NCBI GenBank assembly: GCA_947462115.1
Contig: CANHON010000064.1
Span: 1-16,007, forward strand
DNA length: 16,007 nt
Direction of reading: 5' to 3'
Source of the DNA: Deltaproteobacteria bacterium
GTDB taxonomy: Bacteria > Myxococcota_A > UBA796 > UBA2385
The position numbers and the translations under genes are program-made. Numbering within the stretch: position 1 is the first letter of the stretch; each line of letters starts with the position of its first letter. This document shows, piece after piece, positions 1 through 7,569 of this stretch. The notes beneath the pieces were generated by a model. The model had not been told where the DNA came from. It did no database searches and saw only the letters and a program-made list of their open reading frames with translations.

Positions 1-123
1 ACCCTCGACACCACCATCGAGGCGCTGTTCATGGGCGTCCAGCACCTCTGCAACGACCAGGAGCGGCACGGCATCGTAGACACGCCGACCTGGATCGTGG
101 ACGGCCCCTGGTTCAGCGCTTGA
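1..123 (+). CDS. C-terminal end of an unrecognised protein (partial)
   Basis: Frame 1 is open from the window edge to a TGA at 121-123 and gives the last 40 residues of a protein whose start lies outside. The fragment ends in a tryptophan-rich stretch (TWIVDGPWFSA) and contains LCNDQERHG. The codons prefer G/C at third positions, as in the neighbouring genes. I do not recognise the family from so short a tail and assign no function. The gene is convergent with the minus-strand glycosyltransferase gene, and the two coding regions overlap by 11 bp at 113-123. No terminator hairpin separates them. The alternative, that this open stretch is by chance, cannot be ruled out from 40 codons. Confidence 0.6.
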   Translation, partial: TLDTTIEALFMGVQHLCNDQERHGIVDTPTWIVDGPWFSA

Positions 124-1810
124 GCGAGGCCTCCGCCCGGGGCCGCCAGCCCCACCGTGGCCGGGAGCGCCAGCCCACCCGCGGCGCCAAGGCCTGGCCC
201 GCCGGGGTGAAGTCCTCGGCGCGGCGGTAGGCCTCCTGCAGGCCGTAGCCCTTGAGATCGGCCTCCGGGCGGGCGTTGTCACCGATGATCAGCGCCCAAC
301 GCTGGGCCGTGACCGCCGCCTTGAGCTCTCCCCGGCCGAAGTCGAGCGGGCCGTCCTTGTGGGTGATGTCCCAGAGCGCGATGAGGTGCGGGCCCGCCGC
401 GTGGCCAGCCTGGACGGCGAGCCAGGGGCTGGACGGCACCCACACCGGCCCCGGCTCGGCCGCCAGCCGGGCCACCAGCGCCTCCCCGGCCTCCCGATCC
501 CCCGGCCGCGGCGCTTTGTCGGCGGGCGACCACAGCCCCAGGCCGAGCTGCGCGCTGAGGGCGAGCGCGCCGAGGGCCGGCCCCCAGCCGCCGATCCAGC
601 CCTCCGGGGCGGCCGCGCGGAGCCGGTGCAGGGCCAGCGCCCCGCCCACCGACAGGGCCCACAGCCCCGGGATCAACACGTTGACGAAGCCGCCGTGGTG
701 CCCGCGCATCACCGCGCTCAAAACAACGGCCAGCGCGCCATTGGCGACCCAGAATCGGTCGCCCGGCGTCGCCGGCACCGGCCCGCCAGCCCGCAGGCTC
801 AGGGCCAGGGCCAGCAAGCAGAGCGCCCCGACGGCCACCCCAGCGCCGACCACCAAGCCCAGCCACGGCCCCAGCGGCTCGGTGTTCGTCGGGCTCAGGG
901 CCCCCGCCAGCGCCGCGCCCGCCAGGCCGACCGCGAGGGCGATGCCCCAGCCGCGCCGGCCCTCGGTCGGCAGCGAGAGCGCGCCCCGCCGCAACCGCAG
1001 CGTCAGCGCCCCCAGCAGCAGGGCACAGGGAAGGGGGAGCGCCGCCCCAAGCTCTTGAAAGGTCCCAGGGAAGACCCGAGTGCCCACCATGGGGTGCGCC
1101 GCCGGCACGCCGAGCAGGTAGGTCAAGAACAGCCCGTCGCCCTCCAGCTGCATGACCGCCAAGAAGGCGAGGGCCGGCAGCACGCTGGCCAGCCCGAAGC
1201 GCAGCCCGGCCGCGCGCCCTTGCTCGAGGCTGATCCACACGAGCATCGGCAGCCCGAAGGCGGCGGCGTTGTGCTTGGCCGCGAAGGCCGCCGCCAGCAG
1301 CAGCCCAGCCGGGACCGGGGCCCCCGCGCGCCCGAGGACCAGCGCCCAGCTGAGCAGCCCGATCGTCAGCCCGTCGGCCCGGACCAGGTCGAAAAAGGTC
1401 CCAGTGTCGTCATAGCCGCTGAGGAACAGCCCGGCGGCCGCCGCGGCGAGGCCCCAGCCGGCGCCCTCCCGCCGCACCGCCACCGCCGCCGCCGCCGCCG
1501 CCGCGAGCGAGCCCACCAGGCTGATCGCCCGGCCCAGCGGGTGGCTGACGCCGAAGATCGCCCCGAGTCCACCCAGCACATAGTGGTAGAGCGGCGGGTA
1601 GATGAAGGGCACAAAGTCGGCGGAGGGGCGCACGTAGAGCGGCTGCCCGTCCACCACCCGCTGGGCGTGCACCAACATGCCGCCCTCCATCCACTCCAGA
1701 TCGAAGGGGTGGGGCATGCGCAGGGCCGCCGTGGCGAGCAGCAGCAGCAGCACGCCGAGGCTGAGGACGGCGGGCAGCCGATCGGCGCTGTTGGCCGACC
1801 AGCCGCTCAC
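113..1810 (-). CDS. GT39/ArnT-like polytopic membrane glycosyltransferase
   Basis: A 565-residue inner-membrane protein with roughly a dozen hydrophobic segments, the first at about residues 13-31. Loop 1 after that helix carries the acidic motif DLEWMEGG (37-44), the usual position of the catalytic Asp/Glu of GT-C fold enzymes. FIYPPLYHY (69-77) and DLVRADGL (141-148) are typical of bacterial GT39-like proteins, which move a sugar from a polyprenyl-phosphate carrier to a lipid or protein on the periplasmic side. The acceptor and sugar cannot be told from sequence. The start is GTG (1808-1810), overlapping the TGA of the aldolase gene by 4 bp (GTGA), so translation is probably coupled. It is the last gene of the gpsA-aldolase-glycosyltransferase operon. 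A poly-alanine run near residues 103-109 comes from a CCG microsatellite. Length and hydrophobicity fit the family; family call is good, substrate unknown. Confidence 0.85.
   Translation of the reverse strand: MSGWSANSADRLPAVLSLGVLLLLLATAALRMPHPFDLEWMEGGMLVHAQRVVDGQPLYVRPSADFVPFIYPPLYHYVLGGLGAIFGVSHPLGRAISLVGSLAAAAAAAVAVRREGAGWGLAAAAAGLFLSGYDDTGTFFDLVRADGLTIGLLSWALVLGRAGAPVPAGLLLAAAFAAKHNAAAFGLPMLVWISLEQGRAAGLRFGLASVLPALAFLAVMQLEGDGLFLTYLLGVPAAHPMVGTRVFPGTFQELGAALPLPCALLLGALTLRLRRGALSLPTEGRRGWGIALAVGLAGAALAGALSPTNTEPLGPWLGLVVGAGVAVGALCLLALALSLRAGGPVPATPGDRFWVANGALAVVLSAVMRGHHGGFVNVLIPGLWALSVGGALALHRLRAAAPEGWIGGWGPALGALALSAQLGLGLWSPADKAPRPGDREAGEALVARLAAEPGPVWVPSSPWLAVQAGHAAGPHLIALWDITHKDGPLDFGRGELKAAVTAQRWALIIGDNARPEADLKGYGLQEAYRRAEDFTPAGQALAPRVGWRSRPRWGWRPRAEASLKR
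1483..1503. repeat. (CCG)7 trinucleotide microsatellite inside the glycosyltransferase gene
   Basis: Seven uninterrupted CCG units on the plus strand read as GCG-type codons on the minus strand and encode the poly-alanine stretch around residues 103-109 of the membrane glycosyltransferase, inside a hydrophobic segment. Slippage would add or remove whole alanines without a frameshift. Confidence 0.85.
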
Positions 1811-2622
1811 GCCCGGCCCATGGCGCGGAGCACCGCCGCCACCAGGGCTTCGACCTGCGCGTCGGGCTGCGGCCCGCCCGCGGGTCCGACTGGGGCCGCG
1901 GCCGTGGGGGCCGGCGCGGCGCAGGTGCAGGCGGCCGGCAGGTCCGCGCCCGGGGCGTCCGCCTTCAAAACAGCCTCAGGCGGGCCACCGTAGCGGTTGA
2001 GGCCGAGGCTCCGCAGCTTCACCGACTCCTCGGCCGGCAGCTCTTTGGCGCCGCCCAGATCCCGGGCCGCCTTGATGATCTTGGCGGTGTGCTCCAGCGT
2101 CTCCAGGTTGCAGAAGGCCCGCAGCAGGTCGGCGCCCAAGCACACCGCGCCGTGGCGATCCATCATCACGGCGTCGTGCGCCCGCAGGTAGGGCCGGAGC
2201 ACCTCTGCGAGCGCCTCGGTCCCGGTGGTCCGGTAGGGCACCGTGGGCACGACCCCGAGCGTGAGCACCACCTCCGGCAGCACGCAGCGCGCGAGGCTCA
2301 CGTCGGCGATGGTGAAGGCCACGGCGACGGGCGGGTGGGCGTGGACGACGGCGCCCACGTCGGGGCGCTCCTCGTAGGCCGCGAGGTGCATGCGCAGCTC
2401 GCTGGTGGGCTCGCCGAGGCCGCGGAGCTTCCGACCCGCCCGATCCACGACAATGAGGTCCTCATCGGTGATCAGGCCCTTGTGGCAGCCCGCGCGGGTG
2501 CACAAGAATTCCCCGCCCGGCAGCCGACAGCTCAGGTTGCCGTCCATCGCGACGAGCAGCCCCCGGTCGTAGCAGAGGTGGGCGACCCGGATCATCATCT
2601 GCCGTGCGGCGCGCTCGTGCAT
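1807..2622 (-). CDS. Class II aldolase (FucA/AraD-type sugar-phosphate aldolase) with C-terminal encapsulation-peptide-like tail
   Basis: A 271-residue protein whose first ~215 residues form a class II aldolase/adducin domain, the length of E. coli FucA. Such enzymes cleave L-fuculose-1-phosphate or related ketose 1-phosphates to DHAP and an aldehyde (lactaldehyde for fuculose or rhamnulose), using Zn2+. Visible catalytic features are GNLSCR (28-33), SELRMH with the acid/base Glu75, VVHAH with zinc ligands His94 and His96, and DRHG with His157. Beyond the catalytic domain lie a Cys-containing Ala/Pro linker (about 222-252) and a short amphipathic helix DAQVEALVAAVLRAMGRA (254-271), which resembles peptides that target enzymes into bacterial microcompartments. 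ATG start at 2622 with GAGGGG (2628-2633) 5 bp upstream, overlapping the gpsA stop; 9 bp lie between the two genes. It overlaps the glycosyltransferase start by 4 bp. Exact sugar substrate is uncertain; no shell-protein genes are in the window. Confidence 0.9.
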   Translation of the reverse strand: MHERAARQMMIRVAHLCYDRGLLVAMDGNLSCRLPGGEFLCTRAGCHKGLITDEDLIVVDRAGRKLRGLGEPTSELRMHLAAYEERPDVGAVVHAHPPVAVAFTIADVSLARCVLPEVVLTLGVVPTVPYRTTGTEALAEVLRPYLRAHDAVMMDRHGAVCLGADLLRAFCNLETLEHTAKIIKAARDLGGAKELPAEESVKLRSLGLNRYGGPPEAVLKADAPGADLPAACTCAAPAPTAAAPVGPAGGPQPDAQVEALVAAVLRAMGRA

Positions 2623-2631
2623 CGGGTCCCC

Positions 2632-3633
2632 TCAGCCGCGCTCGGCTTTGCGCTCGCGGCTCAACAAGGCGATCAGCGCCTGGTCGGCCGGCTTGTCGGC
2701 GTACAGCATCTGGTAGATCTCCTCGACGATCGGCATGGCCACGCCCGCCCGGAGCGCCAAGGCCCGGGCCGAGCGGGTGGTCAAGACCCCCTCCGCCACC
2801 TGCCCGAGCTCGGCGAGGATGGCGTCGAGCCGCCGACCTTGGCCGAGCGCGAGGCCCACCCGCCGGTTGCGGGACAGGTCGCCGGTGGCGGTGAGCACGA
2901 GGTCCCCCATGCCGGCGAGGCCGGCGAGGGTCAGCGGGTTCCCGCCCAGCGCGACGGCCAGCCGGGTGATCTCGGCGAGCCCGCGGGTGAGCAAGGCCGC
3001 CCGGGCGTTCAGGCCCGCGCCGAGGCCGTCGGCGACGCCCGCGGCGATGGCCACGATGTTCTTGAGCGCGCCCCCGAGCTCGGCGCCGATCACGTCATCG
3101 GTGGTGTAGGCGCGGAAGGCCCCGGCGTGCAGCGCCCGGCTCACCAGATCGCTGGCCGCGGGCGAGCGGCTCGCCACCACCACCGCCGTCGGCAGCCCCC
3201 GGGCCACCTCCGCCGCGAAGCTCGGGCCGGCCAAGAAGCAGAGCCGGTCGTGAAAGGCCACCGGCAGCACCTCGCGGAGCACCTCGGCCATGGTCTCCAG
3301 GCTCTCCTGCTCGATGCCCTTGGCCGCGCAGCAGATGACCGCGCCCTCCGGCAGCCGCGGGCCCAGCGCCTTCATCTCGGCGCGCACCGCGGTGCTCGGG
3401 ATCACCACCATCACCAAAGAAGCGTCAGCCACGGCAAAATCAAGGTCGCCGGTGATGGTCAGGCCCGCGGGCAGCGGGACGCCCGGCAGGTACTGGCGGT
3501 TCTCCCGGCTGGCCTGGGTGGCCGCCGCCCGGTCGGCGCGGTGATCCCACTGCACCACGGTCTGCCCCGCCCGACAGAGCTGAATGGCCAGCGCCGTCCC
3601 CCAGGAGCCCGCGCCGATGACCGCAGCCTTCAT
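2632..3633 (-). CDS. gpsA: NAD(P)+-dependent glycerol-3-phosphate dehydrogenase
   Basis: GpsA reduces DHAP to sn-glycerol 3-phosphate in the cytoplasm, supplying the backbone for phospholipid synthesis. The 333-residue length is normal for the family. The N-terminal Rossmann motif GAGSWG is at 7-12, the AAKGIE motif with Lys105 at 103-108, GPSFAAEVARG at 136-146, the catalytic lysine in GGALKN (Lys191), the GLNARAALLTRGLAEI block at 207-222, and SRNRR at 254-258. The ATG at 3633 is chosen because the Rossmann strand begins directly after it and GGAGGG (3638-3643) sits 4 bp upstream; an in-frame start at 3714 would add 27 low-complexity residues. First gene of a three-gene minus-strand operon, divergent from pssA. 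Gene pairing suggests shared service of phospholipid synthesis, and DHAP released by the downstream aldolase is its substrate. Confidence 0.97.
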   Translation of the reverse strand: MKAAVIGAGSWGTALAIQLCRAGQTVVQWDHRADRAAATQASRENRQYLPGVPLPAGLTITGDLDFAVADASLVMVVIPSTAVRAEMKALGPRLPEGAVICCAAKGIEQESLETMAEVLREVLPVAFHDRLCFLAGPSFAAEVARGLPTAVVVASRSPAASDLVSRALHAGAFRAYTTDDVIGAELGGALKNIVAIAAGVADGLGAGLNARAALLTRGLAEITRLAVALGGNPLTLAGLAGMGDLVLTATGDLSRNRRVGLALGQGRRLDAILAELGQVAEGVLTTRSARALALRAGVAMPIVEEIYQMLYADKPADQALIALLSRERKAERG

Positions 3634-3783
3634 CCCACCCTCCGCGGGTCGCCCAGCGGCGACCGTGCCGCGGCCTAACGGGTCTCTCCGTGGCGGGCGC
3701 GGCCCCACCGCCATAGCCGTCTATCGGCGCTGCTGCGGCACCCTCAGCGCCCATCCCCCGGCGAAGCCAAGGAGGCGCTGCCC
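3634..3783. promoter_or_regulatory. Divergent intergenic region gpsA / pssA
   Basis: The 150 bp between two divergent starts must hold the signals for both transcripts if neither is read from further away. Apart from the two ribosome-binding sites (gpsA at 3638-3643, pssA AAGGAGG at 3769-3775) I cannot pick out a convincing -35/-10 pair or an operator palindrome; the sequence is GC-rich throughout. The promoter role is inferred from gene orientation only. Confidence 0.4.
3638..3643 (-). promoter_or_regulatory. Shine-Dalgarno site fixing the gpsA start
   Basis: GGAGGG on the minus strand lies 4 bp before the ATG at 3633. It decides for this start over the upstream in-frame ATG at 3714. Confidence 0.75.
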
Positions 3784-4428
3784 ATGACGAGCCCCGAGGA
3801 GCGGCCCCGCCCCCGTCGCTTCAACCTCATCCGCTCCTTCGCGCTCGCCGACTTCATCACCCTGGCCAACGCCTCCTGCGGCATGGCCAGCGTGCTCCTG
3901 TGCATCCACTACCTCGAGGCCGGCCACTACGGGCCCTACCTCGCCTGGGCCTTCGCCCTGCTGCCCCTGGCCCTGGTCTTCGACACCGCCGACGGCGCGG
4001 TGGCCCGGTGGCGGCGCGACAGCTCGCCCTACGGCGCCGACCTCGACTCCTTGGCCGACATCGTCAGCTTCGGCGTCGCGCCGGCGGTCGTGGGCTTCAC
4101 CCTGGGTTTACGCGGGGTGTGGGACTCGATCATCCTCATCCTGTTCGTCTGCGCCGGCATCAGCCGCCTCGCGCGCTTCAACGCCACCGCCGCCAGCCTC
4201 ACCGATGGCGAGACCGGAAAAGTCCGCTACTTCGAGGGCACGCCCATCCCCACCAGCCTCGCGGTGGTGCTGGTCTTCTTCGTCGCCTGGAAGCTCGACC
4301 GCACCGGCGATGACCTGCTGGGCGGCGTTTGGGACCTCGGCACCGGCGAGCTGCACCCCTTGGCCCTCCTCTACCTCCTGTCCGGCGCGGCCATGGTCAG
4401 CGAGCGGCTCCGCATCCCCAAGCCCTGA
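3784..4428 (+). CDS. pssA: CDP-diacylglycerol--serine O-phosphatidyltransferase (phosphatidylserine synthase)
   Basis: This 214-residue integral membrane enzyme transfers a phosphatidyl group from CDP-diacylglycerol to L-serine, the first step to phosphatidylethanolamine. The full CDP-alcohol phosphatidyltransferase signature is present: D67-x2-D70-G71-x2-A74-R75-x8-G84-x3-D88-x3-D92. It is followed by SFGVAPA (95-101) and RYFEGTPIPTSL (148-159), both typical of the PssA branch rather than PgsA. About six hydrophobic helices follow an N-terminal basic stretch. The ATG at 3784 is supported by AAGGAGG (3769-3775), 8 bp upstream. It is a single gene on the plus strand, divergent from gpsA, whose product G3P is upstream of CDP-diacylglycerol. 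A CDP-alcohol transferase for another alcohol is the alternative, but motif order and length favour serine. Confidence 0.93.
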   Translation: MTSPEERPRPRRFNLIRSFALADFITLANASCGMASVLLCIHYLEAGHYGPYLAWAFALLPLALVFDTADGAVARWRRDSSPYGADLDSLADIVSFGVAPAVVGFTLGLRGVWDSIILILFVCAGISRLARFNATAASLTDGETGKVRYFEGTPIPTSLAVVLVFFVAWKLDRTGDDLLGGVWDLGTGELHPLALLYLLSGAAMVSERLRIPKP

Positions 4429-4567
4429 GCCCGCGGCCACGGGGGCGCGCCCCTCCGCTGCGCTCCGGGTCGGCCCTCCGCCGGGCTCGGCCCTTCGGCC
4501 TCGGTCGCTCCGCGACGGCCTTCGGCCCCCTCTGGCCGGCCTCGCGCGGGGCGCCGCCGGGGTGGCC
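4429..4567. terminator. Convergent GC-rich spacer with hairpins, possible bidirectional terminator
   Basis: The 139-bp gap between the convergent pssA and GT-C-like genes is made of short G/C blocks. It holds a perfect 12-bp palindrome GGGGCGCGCCCC (4442-4453) and a hairpin GTCGC-TCC-GCGAC (4504-4516). That stem can be extended by GGCC at 4497-4500 pairing with 4517-4520 across a 3-base bulge. Two near-identical units, GGCCCTTCGGCC (4489-4500) and GGCCTTCGGCC (4517-4527), flank it. No T-tract follows, so classical intrinsic termination is not assured; position between gene ends supports the call. Confidence 0.35.
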
Positions 4568-6388
4568 TCAGTAGCCCGCCGGGCCCGGCCGCCAGGGCCA
4601 CTCCAGCGCCTCGCCCACCGCCGGCAAGGGCGCGCTGACGTAGCCTTTGCCGTCCCAGCGCACGAGCTGGTAGCCCAGGTCGTCGAGAGAGCCCTCCGCC
4701 TCGATCCGCACGATCCGCGCGCCCCCGGTGGCGGCGTCGGCCGCCTCCACCCGAAACAGCAGGGCGCCGCGCCGGGACTCCATGCCCGCCGGCACCGGCG
4801 CGCCCCGGTACAGGCGCTCGAAGGGGCGGGCGGCCATCGCGGGCCCGAGGGCCTCGACCCGCAGCGCGCCCGCGGACAGGCGCTCGACCCGGTGGGCCCC
4901 GCCGCTGGCCGAGACGAGGTGCCAGGCCCCCTTGGGCTCCTGTCCGGCGAGGCGCGCCGCCGCCCGCATGTAGACCACCAGGGCCGGATCGGAGACGCCC
5001 ACGAACAGCGCGCCCCCGCCCTCCGCCGCCGGCAGCCCCGCGGCCTGGGCCCGCCGGGCCACCCCCTCCGAGGCCCGCACGCCGAGGGAGAACAGCGGCC
5101 AGGACGCTGTTGCCCACAGGACGTGCACGAGGAGGATCGGCCAGGCCAGCCAGCCCCGGGCGCGCTCCAGCGGCCGCATCGGGCCGAGCTCCACCAAGGA
5201 CCGCAGGCAGAACCGCAGGATCACCGCCACGAGCAGGTTCGCGCCGAGGCCGCCCACCAGGATGAGGCGGTTCTGGGGCACGGTGCTGAGGCTCGGCGCC
5301 AAGCTCAGCGCGTAGCCGAGGGCGCCCATGGCGGTCGCCCGGCGCTCATCGGCGCTCAGCCCGGCCCAGGCGCGCCCGGTCAGCACCGCGACCGCGAGCA
5401 GCAAGGTGCAGCCCTGCACGATCAAGGCGCCGCGAAGCTCCGGGGCCACCAGCAGCGCGTCCCCCGAGAGCAGGCCGAAGCCGTTGCTCGCCAGCACCGG
5501 GGCTGCGGCGGCAGCCTCGCGCAGCCAATGTCCGAGATCTTCGCGCGGATCGCGGTACCAGACCGTGCCGCGCACCGCCGCGCCCGAGCCGGCGTAGGCC
5601 CCGAGCCACAGCGCCGCGCTCAGCGCCGCCGGCCACAGCGCCTGCAGCCGCCCCCACACGCCGCCGCGCCCGTAGAACAGGGCCAGCGACAAGAGCACCG
5701 CCAGCCCGCCCACCCCGGCCTCGCCGGCCAGCAGCATCGCCGCGCTGCAGGCGAACAGGCCCAGCGCCGCGCCGCCCCCAGCGCCCCGGAGGCGGCTCAA
5801 GCCAAGGTGCGCCGCCCCGGCCGCGAAGGTGGCGGCCCACAGCGCGTTGCGGCTCGCGGCCCACAGCACCGGGATCACGTGGGCGTCGTCAATCACGTAG
5901 AGGAGCGCAGCACCCACCCCGAGCCAGCCCAGCCGGAGCCGCTGCAGCAGGGCCGCCGACAGCCCGGCGAGCAGGCCCACCCACAGCAGCGTGTGGAGGT
6001 GGCTGAGCGCCGCCCGACCGCCCCAGAGCGCGTGCTCGGCGAGGGCGATGAAGCTCGACAGCGGCCGCCAAAAGCAGACGGCCAGCTCTGGGTCGCTCCA
6101 CCAGGGCAGCACGCCCGAGGCCTCCATCGCCGCCCGCTCGGCCGCGCCGCCCGGCACGAAGCAGAACAGCGAGGGCAGCCCGTAGCGGTCGCTCACGGCC
6201 CCCTGGATCGCCGGCCCGGCCGCCTCGCCGAGCTGGATGGCCAGCGCGTCCTGGTGCAGGTAGTCGTCGAGCATCCAGGGCGCGAACACCGTGGGCGAGG
6301 CCACCAAAATAGCGACGAGCACGGGAAAGCCAACCGCCTGCCTGCGGGTGGGCGGACCCCACGGCCAGGACAGCGGGGTCGTGCCCAC
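4568..6388 (-). CDS. Large polytopic GT-C-like membrane protein with C-terminal extramembrane domain
   Basis: A 606-residue protein with about ten or more hydrophobic helices (first at about 20-38), ending in a soluble domain of roughly 180 residues (about 425-606). After helix 1 comes the acidic pair in MLDDYLHQ (Asp41, Asp42), then WRPL (107-110) and a HLH in SHLHTLLW (130-132). This order of DD, W/FRP and H-x-H in successive loops is characteristic of GT-C fold transferases that use lipid-linked sugars. A substrate cannot be named, and the C-terminal domain matches nothing I know. The start is GTG (6386-6388), 23 bp after the hydrolase stop, with no strong Shine-Dalgarno sequence; in-frame GTG codons slightly downstream are possible alternatives. 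It is likely co-transcribed with the upstream lipoprotein hydrolase. It could be an envelope-glycan or lipid-modifying enzyme; this is inference from fold-level motifs. Confidence 0.75.
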   Translation of the reverse strand: MGTTPLSWPWGPPTRRQAVGFPVLVAILVASPTVFAPWMLDDYLHQDALAIQLGEAAGPAIQGAVSDRYGLPSLFCFVPGGAAERAAMEASGVLPWWSDPELAVCFWRPLSSFIALAEHALWGGRAALSHLHTLLWVGLLAGLSAALLQRLRLGWLGVGAALLYVIDDAHVIPVLWAASRNALWAATFAAGAAHLGLSRLRGAGGGAALGLFACSAAMLLAGEAGVGGLAVLLSLALFYGRGGVWGRLQALWPAALSAALWLGAYAGSGAAVRGTVWYRDPREDLGHWLREAAAAAPVLASNGFGLLSGDALLVAPELRGALIVQGCTLLLAVAVLTGRAWAGLSADERRATAMGALGYALSLAPSLSTVPQNRLILVGGLGANLLVAVILRFCLRSLVELGPMRPLERARGWLAWPILLVHVLWATASWPLFSLGVRASEGVARRAQAAGLPAAEGGGALFVGVSDPALVVYMRAAARLAGQEPKGAWHLVSASGGAHRVERLSAGALRVEALGPAMAARPFERLYRGAPVPAGMESRRGALLFRVEAADAATGGARIVRIEAEGSLDDLGYQLVRWDGKGYVSAPLPAVGEALEWPWRPGPAGY

Positions 6389-6411
6389 CGGCGGGGCGGT
6401 CGGGCCCGGCT

Positions 6412-7569
6412 TCAGGGCGCCACCTCAAAGCGGACCAGCGTGCCGGTCGGCGGGAAGCTGCCCGCGGCTTGGCTGAGGCCGAGCTCGGTCTCCAAGAAGG
6501 CCGTCACCGACGTGGCGATCATCGGGTGGGCCTCCGCCGGGAGCAGGTAGGGCGGGTCGCAGTCGTCGTAGGTCGGCGCCCAGGTGCAGACATCCGAGTA
6601 GGTGTAGTGGCCGGCGTCCGCGAGCACGCCGAGCGCCTTGGGGCGGGCGCCGACCGCGGCGTAGAGGGGCTCCACCTGCCGCTCCAGCGTGGTGATGGTG
6701 TCCCGGCCCCCGCCCATCACGAAGGTCGGGACCGCCGAGCGGCCGAGCCCCGGCTCCAGCAGGTCGCGGCCAGCGGGCGTGAGGGCCACGGCGGCGAAGA
6801 TCCGCTGATCGCCGAGATCCACCGCCGTTTGGTCCGGGTGGGCGGCGAAGTAGCCCGCCGCTTCGGGGCAGAGCCAGCCGTCCCGACCGGGCTCGGCACA
6901 GCTCGCCGCGACCTCGTCCCGGCGGAGCTCGCCCCCGGTGAGCGCCAGCGCGGTGTAGCCGCCGAAAGAGTGCCCAGCCACGGCATAGCCAGCGACCGGA
7001 TCGACGCAGCCGTAGAGCGGCCCGTCGGCGGAGGCCAGCTCATCGAACAAGAAGTCCACCGTGTCGATGATGTCGCCCGGCCGGCGAAACACCAGCTCCT
7101 CCAGGCGGTCGTCGTCGTAGTCGAACAGCGTATTGCCGACGTGATCAGGCGCGATCACGATCCAGCCGCGGGCCGCGAGGTGCTCCGTGAGGAATACGCT
7201 CTGGTACCGGATCCCGCTGTTGCCGTGGCTGAAGGCGAGCACCGGGCGCAGCCGGTCACATGCGGGGAAAACGTCGTCCAGCGCGCCACCCTCGACGATG
7301 CCGTCGTAGCGGTGCAGCGAGCCGAGCGTGTCGGGGGCCGTGGGGTACCAGACCTGCACCGGCAGCGTGAGCCCGTCGCGGCTGGTCAGCGTGGTCTCGA
7401 AGGTCGCGGCCTTCCACGGCCCGGCCTCGCCGGTGGGCAGCCAGAGGGTCGGCTCCGGATCTCCGCCGGTGTCCCCGGCCTTTTCCTCAAGCCCGTCGCG
7501 GCGGTCGGCCTCGCAGCCCGCGAGCCCCGCCCCGAGCAGCCCGAGCATCCACCCCAACCGACGGCCCAT
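6412..7569 (-). CDS. Alpha/beta-hydrolase lipoprotein (PAF-acetylhydrolase / dienelactone-hydrolase-like)
   Basis: A 385-residue predicted serine esterase anchored in the envelope. The signal peptide ends in a lipobox, LAGC, with Cys19 as the lipid-modified residue. The acidic residue after it is Glu20, not Asp, so an outer-membrane destination is plausible. The hydrolase core shows FSHGNSG (113-119, oxyanion hole), the nucleophile elbow GHSFGG with Ser201, the acid Asp290 in GGRDT and His321 in AGHYTY. This order and spacing match PAF-acetylhydrolase-like proteins, which cut short acyl esters from lipids, but the natural substrate is unknown. Several cysteines in the mature part suggest disulfides. 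The ATG at 7569 is preferred over a GTG six bases upstream because GAGGT (7574-7578) is suitably spaced. It is the first gene of a pair with the GT-C-like gene and is divergent from the secreted-protein gene. Confidence 0.88.
   Translation of the reverse strand: MGRRLGWMLGLLGAGLAGCEADRRDGLEEKAGDTGGDPEPTLWLPTGEAGPWKAATFETTLTSRDGLTLPVQVWYPTAPDTLGSLHRYDGIVEGGALDDVFPACDRLRPVLAFSHGNSGIRYQSVFLTEHLAARGWIVIAPDHVGNTLFDYDDDRLEELVFRRPGDIIDTVDFLFDELASADGPLYGCVDPVAGYAVAGHSFGGYTALALTGGELRRDEVAASCAEPGRDGWLCPEAAGYFAAHPDQTAVDLGDQRIFAAVALTPAGRDLLEPGLGRSAVPTFVMGGGRDTITTLERQVEPLYAAVGARPKALGVLADAGHYTYSDVCTWAPTYDDCDPPYLLPAEAHPMIATSVTAFLETELGLSQAAGSFPPTGTLVRFEVAP

Noticed and set aside
359..1993. A plus-strand open frame of 544 codons opposite the GT39-like gene
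   Set aside because: Antisense to a membrane protein with clear family motifs; product is Gln/Arg/His-rich and has no ribosome-binding site support.
3634..3714. A 27-residue N-terminal extension of GpsA from an upstream ATG
   Set aside because: The extension is Pro/Arg/Gly-rich, precedes the Rossmann strand that normally starts the family, and the internal ATG has its own GGAGGG site.
4205..6550. A plus-strand open frame of 781 codons opposite the GT-C-like gene
   Set aside because: Composition artefact: Arg/Gln/Pro/Ala-rich product with no domain, starting inside pssA in another frame.
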